This document shows positions 6,606-10,754 of a stretch of DNA of 10,754 nt, piece by piece; position 1 is the first letter of the stretch; every line of letters begins with the position of its first letter. The stretch is taken from the NCBI GenBank assembly GCA_020630245.1, contig JAHDBZ010000032.1, positions 1,224 through 11,977 of the forward strand. Reading direction: 5' to 3'. The notes below the pieces were generated by a model. The model made no database searches and was not told the DNA's origin. It saw only the letters and a program-made list of their open reading frames with translations. Origin of the DNA: Candidatus Altimarinota bacterium (GTDB lineage: Bacteria > Patescibacteriota > Gracilibacteria > UBA4473). Made by a program: the position numbers and the translations under genes.

Positions 6606-6616
6606 GGGGATTGAGG

Positions 6617-6656
6617 ATGTTGTGATTTTGTGATGTTACAATGTTGCAATGTTTTT
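6617..6656. repeat. Second array of the ATGTTNNN octamer
   Basis: Five tandem octamers: ATGTTGTG, ATTTTGTG, ATGTTACA, ATGTTGCA and ATGTTTTT. AATGTTGCAATGTT at 6640-6653 is identical to 4526-4539 in the array after the helicase gene, more than 2 kb away. It lies between the divergent glycosyltransferase and bipA genes, and ends in a T run. Confidence 0.65.
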
Positions 6657-6702
6657 TTGACTTCATTGACACCCACCCTTCTGCAAGTACAAACTAAAAG
6701 AT

Positions 6703-6774
6703 TGAATTTGGGTTCCCAAATTCATCTTGTCGGGAATACATTCCCTAGGTCCTGAAACAAATTCAGGATGACAA
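6703..6774. repeat. Cluster of three palindromes upstream of bipA
   Basis: Three hairpins lie in series. The first has a 9-bp stem, GAATTTGGG (6704-6712) with CCCAAATTC (6715-6723). The second has GGGAA (6732-6736) with TTCCC (6741-6745). The third has TCCTGAA (6750-6756) with TTCAGGA (6762-6768). TTGTC (6727-6731) and GACAA (6770-6774) bracket the last two, so 6727-6774 can fold as a three-way junction. The third hairpin with flanking GTCATCCTGAA-type sequence resembles a palindromic intergenic repeat common in many bacterial genomes (from memory, not searched). Confidence 0.7.
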
Positions 6775-6782
6775 ATTAATTT

Positions 6783-8582
6783 ATGCATATGGATATCAGA
6801 AACATCGCCATTATCGCCCACGTAGATCACGGGAAAACCACCCTTGTAGACGCGCTACTCAAAGCCGACGAAAAGAAAGCCGCGCATACCCAGCTCGAAG
6901 AACGAGCCATGGACAGCAACGACCAGGAGAAAGAGCGGGGGATTACCATCTACGCCAAGAACGCGGCCATCGAATACGCGGGGACCAAAATCAATATCGT
7001 GGATACCCCGGGCCATGCGGATTTCGGGTCAGAGGTAGAGCGAGTCTTGCGGACCGTTGATGTGACGATGCTGGTGGTCGATGCTTATGAGGGGCCAATG
7101 CCACAAACCAAATTTGTCCTACGAAAATCACTCGAGCTCGGGAAGAAAGTCTGCGTGATCATCAACAAGATCGACAAACCAGCCGCTCGCCCAGACTGGG
7201 TGGTAGATCAGGTCTTTGATCTATTTGTGACGCTGGGAGCGACGGATGAACAGTTAGACTTCCCTTATATCTACGCGGTAGCCCGTGATGGAGTCGCGGT
7301 TAAAGCTTTGTCTGATCCGCAAGAAAACATCACGCCGTTACTCGATTTTATCATCGAACACGTGCCGGTTAGTCCGAGTAATACTGAAGCTGACTTTCGT
7401 ATGCAGCCAGCCACGCTGGCCTATGACAATTTCCTCGGGCGGATCGCTGTCGGGCGAGTGCACGAAGGCACCGCTAAGGTGAACCAGTCGGTAACCGTTC
7501 TCACTCCAGAAGGAGAAAAACGCAGCGGTAAGATCTCAAAACTATTTACGTTTTCTGGGATGCAACGGATCGAAACCGATACCGTCACAGCCGGAGACCT
7601 GGTTGCGATTGCTGGGATCGGAGACATCTTTGTCGGAGAGACTATTGCTGGATCGGCCGATGCCGAGCCCTTAGAAGCTATCCGCGTCGACCCACCGTCG
7701 CTCGCAATGTACTTCATGGTAAATGACAGCCCTTTTGCCGGACAAGAAGGAAAGTTTGTCACTTCACGACAGATCCGAGATCGCCTGGAAAAAGAACTTG
7801 AGACCAATGTCGGTCTACAGATCGAATTTCCTGAAAACTCTGACAAGTTCAAAGTCATGGGCCGCGGGGAGATGCATCTAGCGGTTCTTATCGAGACCAT
7901 GCGTCGAGAAGGATTTGAACTCCAGGTTAGTCAGCCAGAAGTCGTCATGCAGGAAGTCGATGGGGTCACTCAGGAACCGATCGAGCAAGTCGTGGTCAAT
8001 GTGCCAGATTCCATGTCGGGGAAGATCATCGAACTGATGGGAAAACGTAAAGGTGAGATGAAAAATATGGTAACCGAAAACGGTAACACTATGCTCGAGT
8101 TTGAGATGCCAGCTCGTGGGCTACTCGGGATTCGTTCGCACTTCATTATCCTGACCAAAGGAGAGGGCACGCTTTTCAGCTCTTTCTCTCACTGGGCGCC
8201 GCATGTTGGGAATATCGAACGTCGTCAGGTCGGATCTCTTATCTCTGGGGAGACCGGAGAGTCTGTGGCGTACTCACTATGGAAATTGCAGGAGCGTGGG
8301 CCAATTTTTATCAAACCAGCCACCAAGATCTACGAAGGAATGATCATCGGAGAGCACAACCAAGGTTCGGATCTAACGGTCAATGCGACTAAGGGGAAAC
8401 AACTCACCAATGTCCGTTCATCGGGAGCCGATGACGCCATCAACCTCACGCCACCGATCGAGGTGACACTAGAGGCGGGGCTTGAATACATCAAAGAAGA
8501 CGAGTACATTGAAGTCACTCCTGAAAATATCCGCCTTCGTAAAAAGTGGCTCAAAGAGCACGAACGAAAGCGTAATCGATAA
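6783..8582 (+). CDS. typA: Translational GTPase BipA/TypA
   Basis: A 599-residue ribosome-associated GTPase of the elongation-factor family (E. coli BipA has about 607 residues). BipA assists 50S assembly and growth under cold or stress. G1 is AHVDHGKTT at 12-20, G2 RGITI at 52-56, G3 DTPGH at 74-78 and G4 NKID at 128-131. The TypA signature MDSNDQEKERGITI spans 43-56. The later EF-G-like and BipA C-terminal domains (GRGEMHLAVLIE, ARGLLGIRSHF, VTPENIRLRKKWL) are all present and the gene is complete. The start could be ATG 6783 or ATG 6789 (MDIRNIAIIAHVDHG). The second matches the family N-terminus better and lies six bases after a TAATTT box, the same geometry as at 4629. It is followed after six bases by an unknown gene, probably co-transcribed. 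Confidence 0.97.
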   Translation: MHMDIRNIAIIAHVDHGKTTLVDALLKADEKKAAHTQLEERAMDSNDQEKERGITIYAKNAAIEYAGTKINIVDTPGHADFGSEVERVLRTVDVTMLVVDAYEGPMPQTKFVLRKSLELGKKVCVIINKIDKPAARPDWVVDQVFDLFVTLGATDEQLDFPYIYAVARDGVAVKALSDPQENITPLLDFIIEHVPVSPSNTEADFRMQPATLAYDNFLGRIAVGRVHEGTAKVNQSVTVLTPEGEKRSGKISKLFTFSGMQRIETDTVTAGDLVAIAGIGDIFVGETIAGSADAEPLEAIRVDPPSLAMYFMVNDSPFAGQEGKFVTSRQIRDRLEKELETNVGLQIEFPENSDKFKVMGRGEMHLAVLIETMRREGFELQVSQPEVVMQEVDGVTQEPIEQVVVNVPDSMSGKIIELMGKRKGEMKNMVTENGNTMLEFEMPARGLLGIRSHFIILTKGEGTLFSSFSHWAPHVGNIERRQVGSLISGETGESVAYSLWKLQERGPIFIKPATKIYEGMIIGEHNQGSDLTVNATKGKQLTNVRSSGADDAINLTPPIEVTLEAGLEYIKEDEYIEVTPENIRLRKKWLKEHERKRNR

Positions 8583-8588
8583 ATCACT

Positions 8589-9344
8589 ATGAGTGAGACG
8601 CGTTTTGATTCTCTTGTTCCGCTTCCTGTTCGGATTCCGGCACCGGTGCCGACACCAGATGAGGATTCGCAACTGGTCGGGGCATTGATGCGGATAGAGA
8701 CCGATAGCTATTATGCTCCGTTAGCCGTGGCTAATGAAGAAATTCGTTTGCAAATCAGAAGTTTATTAGCTGATGTGGAAAATGCATGGCAGGCAGAAGA
8801 AGATCGCTTAGCAGCCTTTCAGTCGCTTTTTGATTTCTTGCATAGTCATCGAGTCGGAGAAACGTTAGAGCAAGTAAACCGGGCGCTATTTTTTGCCGGG
8901 TTGTTAGAGGGCCTTGATTCTACGGAAACCAATGAGCAGTTCATTCTCAAAATTGGCGCACAAAATGGTTTTCATCTCCACATCCAGGGGCCGAAAGTCT
9001 GGTTGGCGCATAATCACAAATCTAAAACGATGAATGATAACCACATACCTGATACAGAGCTTTCGGTTAAATGTGAGAGCCTCAATAAGGTACTGACTTT
9101 GTTTGGAGAGTCGCAAAGCCAGCAAGAAATTGAAAGTTATCTGACACTGATATATCAAGACTTGCGGGCTCTACATTTATTTGGGGCGGTAGCCTCTGCT
9201 GGAGCGTCTATCGTGCTGAAAAAACAAGGATTTTTGTTTCCAGATGTCGGAGTCGAAGAGGCGGTGAGATATCTAGCGGCGACGAAACGAAAACGGGTCG
9301 TATTTCGCGCAAATCCGATCGGAGTTAAGGTGTTTGATTGCTGA
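8589..9344 (+). CDS. Protein of unknown function downstream of typA
   Basis: A 251-residue protein that I do not recognise. It starts six bases after the typA stop with no Shine-Dalgarno, suggesting one transcript and perhaps translational coupling. The N-terminus to about residue 27 is Pro-rich (VPLPVRIPAPVPTP), followed by mixed alpha/beta sequence with acidic helices at about 50-75, a central segment around 115-140 with HLHIQGPKVWLAHN, and a basic TKRKRVVFR near the C-terminus. No signal peptide, TM helix or nucleotide-binding motif is visible, so a cytosolic protein is likely. Codons look more AT-rich than in typA (many TTA leucines). Confidence that it is a gene comes from its length and position, not from homology. 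Confidence 0.75.
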   Translation: MSETRFDSLVPLPVRIPAPVPTPDEDSQLVGALMRIETDSYYAPLAVANEEIRLQIRSLLADVENAWQAEEDRLAAFQSLFDFLHSHRVGETLEQVNRALFFAGLLEGLDSTETNEQFILKIGAQNGFHLHIQGPKVWLAHNHKSKTMNDNHIPDTELSVKCESLNKVLTLFGESQSQQEIESYLTLIYQDLRALHLFGAVASAGASIVLKKQGFLFPDVGVEEAVRYLAATKRKRVVFRANPIGVKVFDC

Positions 9345-9347
9345 GAT

Positions 9348-9377
9348 TTGACAGCTCAAAATCCTCTCAGTTAAAAT
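9348..9377 (+). promoter_or_regulatory. Consensus-like sigma-70-type promoter
   Basis: A perfect -35 TTGACA (9348-9353) is 18 bp from TAAAAT (9372-9377), one mismatch from the -10 consensus. Transcription would start near 9384, giving the small gene at 9403 a leader of about 19 nt without a Shine-Dalgarno. The -35 lies in an imperfect inverted repeat (9341-9370). Confidence 0.65.
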
Positions 9378-9402
9378 ATGGATAACCACATAAAAGACCT
9401 AA

Positions 9403-9660
9403 ATGGAGCGAGACATTTTTGAAAGAGAGTCATGGGATAGTTATGACTTAAAGGAAGACTGCTCTGTTCAGGATGTAGAGGAAGCATTGGATGAAGCCAT
9501 TCAGATCGTAGAGTTTGTAAATGAGAGAGATTTTTCGTCCAACTATAAAGCTTTATGTGTGAGTATGTTGTTACGTCGAGTTGTGAAGTATCGTCAATTT
9601 ATAAGTAAAGGAATATTTCGTCGGGTTCAGTCGCTAGTGGGCAAAGAGAATTTGCATTAA
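9403..9660 (+). CDS. Small acidic protein of unknown function
   Basis: An 85-residue protein that I cannot assign. The first half is acidic (ERDIFERESWDSYDLKED, then VEEALDEAIQIVEFV). The second half turns basic (LLRRVVKYRQFISKGIFRRVQ). It is predicted mostly helical, with no signal peptide, TM segment or metal motif. It is AT-rich and has its own good promoter, which supports a real gene, possibly recently gained. Such small charged helical proteins include antitoxins, regulators and phage-type proteins, but nothing here chooses among them. Alternative starts: none better nearby. A GCAAA/TTTGC stem at 9641-9655 precedes a T run at 9667-9673, a weak terminator at best. Confidence 0.65.
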   Translation: MERDIFERESWDSYDLKEDCSVQDVEEALDEAIQIVEFVNERDFSSNYKALCVSMLLRRVVKYRQFISKGIFRRVQSLVGKENLH

Positions 9661-9671
9661 ATCAGGTTTTT

Positions 9672-9700
9672 TTGACGTTTTTGCTTACTTTCACTATTTT
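9672..9700 (+). promoter_or_regulatory. Promoter of the Excalibur/Gmad2 gene pair
   Basis: TTGACG (9672-9677) and TATTTT (9695-9700) are 17 bp apart. The region is very AT-rich. The leader to ATG 9752 would be about 45 nt and has no Shine-Dalgarno; it contains the second copy of a 14-bp direct repeat. Confidence 0.45.
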
Positions 9701-9744
9701 TAATTTGTTGAAAATAATTTTTCATTCTCAATTTTTAATTTGTT
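9696..9744. repeat. 14-bp direct repeat in the leader of the Excalibur gene
   Basis: ATTTTTAATTTGTT occurs at 9696-9709 and again at 9731-9744, 35 bp apart start to start. The first copy overlaps the proposed -10 box. It may be a regulator site or simply AT-rich drift. Confidence 0.5.
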
Positions 9745-9751
9745 CTAAAAG

Positions 9752-10306
9752 ATGGCTAATAAACCTTACAAACAATCACTCGGCAGTAAGCTGCGTCGCA
9801 GTAAAAACTTCCGGCTCGGCCTCATGGTCGCCCTGCTCATTGTGCTGGCGATTATGTACTTCATGTTCGAAAAATTCCGTATTTGGATTCTTGGTCTGAT
9901 CGCACTGCTTCTGATCCCGCTGGGAATGGAGATCGCTGATCACGATTACGATGTCAAAAAGCTAGTCGAAACGGGCTCTTTCCAGGAATCACGCGTAAAC
10001 GTTACCGAAAATGGTACGTGGCTCATCGGGGCCTGTCAGGAACGAGACAACTTCAACTGTTCTAACTTCAAATACCAGGAAGAAGCACAACGACTCTTCG
10101 ATGACTGTGGAGGGGTTGAAAATGATATCCATCGTCTCGACGGTGACAAAGATGGTATTGTCTGTGAAGCGCTCCGTAAAAAACGTGATGACGACCCAAC
10201 TCGTTCACTGGCCGAAATGTTTGGCTTTGCGGGTGATGAGGTGAATGAAACCGAAGAAGAGACTTCTGATGCGGTGGACTCAATCCTTGATGAGCTCGGT
10301 GAATAA
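9752..10306 (+). CDS. Membrane protein with Excalibur calcium-binding domain
   Basis: A 184-residue protein. The first 21 residues are strongly basic, then come two TM helices at about 22-39 and 43-60 with a very short turn (EKFR). Residues 99-141 are an Excalibur domain: DNFNCSNF, then EEAQRLFDDCGG, then HRLDGDKDGIVCEAL. The DGDKDG loop is the EF-hand-like calcium site, and Cys103 and Cys138 are the pair expected to form the domain's disulfide. Cys95 and Cys119 are extra. The tail from 145 is very acidic. Excalibur domains are usually extracellular, yet a basic N-terminus and two TM helices would put this one in the cytoplasm unless the hairpin is re-entrant or inverted. The next gene overlaps the stop codon, so the two are probably one operon. 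Domain call is firm; function is unknown. Confidence 0.9.
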   Translation: MANKPYKQSLGSKLRRSKNFRLGLMVALLIVLAIMYFMFEKFRIWILGLIALLLIPLGMEIADHDYDVKKLVETGSFQESRVNVTENGTWLIGACQERDNFNCSNFKYQEEAQRLFDDCGGVENDIHRLDGDKDGIVCEALRKKRDDDPTRSLAEMFGFAGDEVNETEEETSDAVDSILDELGE

Positions 10307-10754
10307 TGATGAAGTATTTAGGCTTTTTATTTTTAAGCTTAACGCTGGTCGGGTGTGGTAAGATTTCCACGCCCGATCCGGTTATTCCAGGGTATCCAGA
10401 GTCTGATTACCAAACCAACTATTATTCAGACAGTGATCCGAAGACCGATGCGCATTTAGAACTAGAGCACGGAGTCGTGCTGTATGATTTTGCCCAACGA
10501 CAGTCGATCAATTCGCCGCTAACGGTCAAAGGGGTTGCGCCACGGCGCTGGTATTTTGAAGCTATTGTTCCAGTGAGCCTGCTCACACTTGAAGGAGAGG
10601 TTATCACCGTGGCAGGCGGTTACGGCCCGTGGCTCGAGCCGATTGATGGTGTGCAAGGTGCCGAGGATCCGATTCCATTTGAAGCCACGCTCGAATTTGA
10701 CGATCCGGGTATCGACATGGGAAAAATCCGAGTTGCCAAGGATATGTCGGGAGA
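10306..10754 (+). CDS. Gmad2-domain lipoprotein (3' end outside window)
   Basis: The first 149 residues of a secreted lipoprotein. I translated from ATG 10306, whose A is the last base of the preceding TAA (TAATG); a second ATG follows at 10309 and either may be used. Residues 1-17 are a type II signal peptide with lipobox LVGC and Cys17. A short Pro/Asp/Tyr-rich linker follows to about residue 66. From about 67 the sequence matches Gmad2, an immunoglobulin-like domain named from spore-germination proteins but widespread in non-sporulating bacteria. Landmarks are INSPLTVKG at 68-76, the WYFEA block at 82-86, then DPIPFEATLEF at 121-131 and the KDMSG end. It should sit on the cell surface beside the Excalibur protein, with which it is probably co-translated. 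It is cut by the window end. Confidence 0.88.
   Translation, partial: MMKYLGFLFLSLTLVGCGKISTPDPVIPGYPESDYQTNYYSDSDPKTDAHLELEHGVVLYDFAQRQSINSPLTVKGVAPRRWYFEAIVPVSLLTLEGEVITVAGGYGPWLEPIDGVQGAEDPIPFEATLEFDDPGIDMGKIRVAKDMSG

Noticed and set aside
7421..7900. A 159-codon minus-strand open frame inside typA
   Set aside because: Ser/Pro/Arg-rich composition typical of an antisense shadow of a GTPase gene; no family resemblance.
9378..9422. A 14-codon open frame upstream of the 85-residue gene
   Set aside because: Its ATG directly abuts the -10 box, so it would lie before the predicted transcription start.
9641..9673. Terminator after the 85-residue gene
   Set aside because: The stem is only 5 bp, lies inside the coding end, and is 11 bases from the T run.

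Overview
The window looks like a chromosomal stretch of a small-genome bacterium, most likely a member of the Patescibacteria (Candidate Phyla Radiation). This is an inference. It rests on a PemK/MazF-type protein with the N-terminal extension I associate with that group, a short Pif1-like helicase, a bacterial single-RRM protein, a Gmad2 lipoprotein and an Excalibur membrane protein, on very compact spacing, and on start codons that lack Shine-Dalgarno sequences. The conserved genes have no in-frame TGA and use TGG for Trp, so the TGA-as-glycine code of Gracilibacteria/Absconditabacteria is not indicated. No tRNA, rRNA, CRISPR array, transposase or phage gene was seen.

Layout. Positions 1-1129 (minus) hold a class I aspartate/aromatic aminotransferase whose 3' end lies outside the window. 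Upstream of it are two strong hairpins (1148-1218) and then a minus-strand RRM RNA-binding protein (1225-1473) with a long AT-rich leader. A minus-strand lipoprotein with a C-terminal DM13 domain (1614-2561) diverges from an AT-rich PemK/MazF-like gene (2697-3086). A Pif1-like helicase follows (3181-4518). An intergenic region then carries facing arrays of an 8-bp repeat, and leads into a four-TM, coiled-coil, double-zinc-ribbon protein (4629-5852). That gene meets a convergent GT2 glycosyltransferase (5849-6568) over a shared CTAG.

The region 6569-6788 is rich in repeats: another octamer array and a cluster of three palindromes. It precedes bipA/typA (6783-8582), which is followed after 6 bp by an unrecognised gene (8589-9344). 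A consensus-like promoter then serves a small unrecognised gene (9403-9660). A second promoter serves an Excalibur-domain membrane protein (9752-10306), which overlaps by one base a Gmad2-domain lipoprotein cut by the window end.

How the genes work together: there is no single obvious pathway. Four products are envelope-associated: the DM13 lipoprotein, the coiled-coil/zinc-ribbon membrane protein, the Excalibur protein and the Gmad2 lipoprotein. The GT2 enzyme probably makes surface glycans. The rest are housekeeping (aminotransferase, BipA, helicase, RRM protein) or accessory (PemK-like). The most unusual signals are non-coding: the interspersed octamer arrays, the palindrome cluster, and -10-like boxes placed so close to start codons that leaderless mRNAs are likely. 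No gap between genes exceeds 300 bases.
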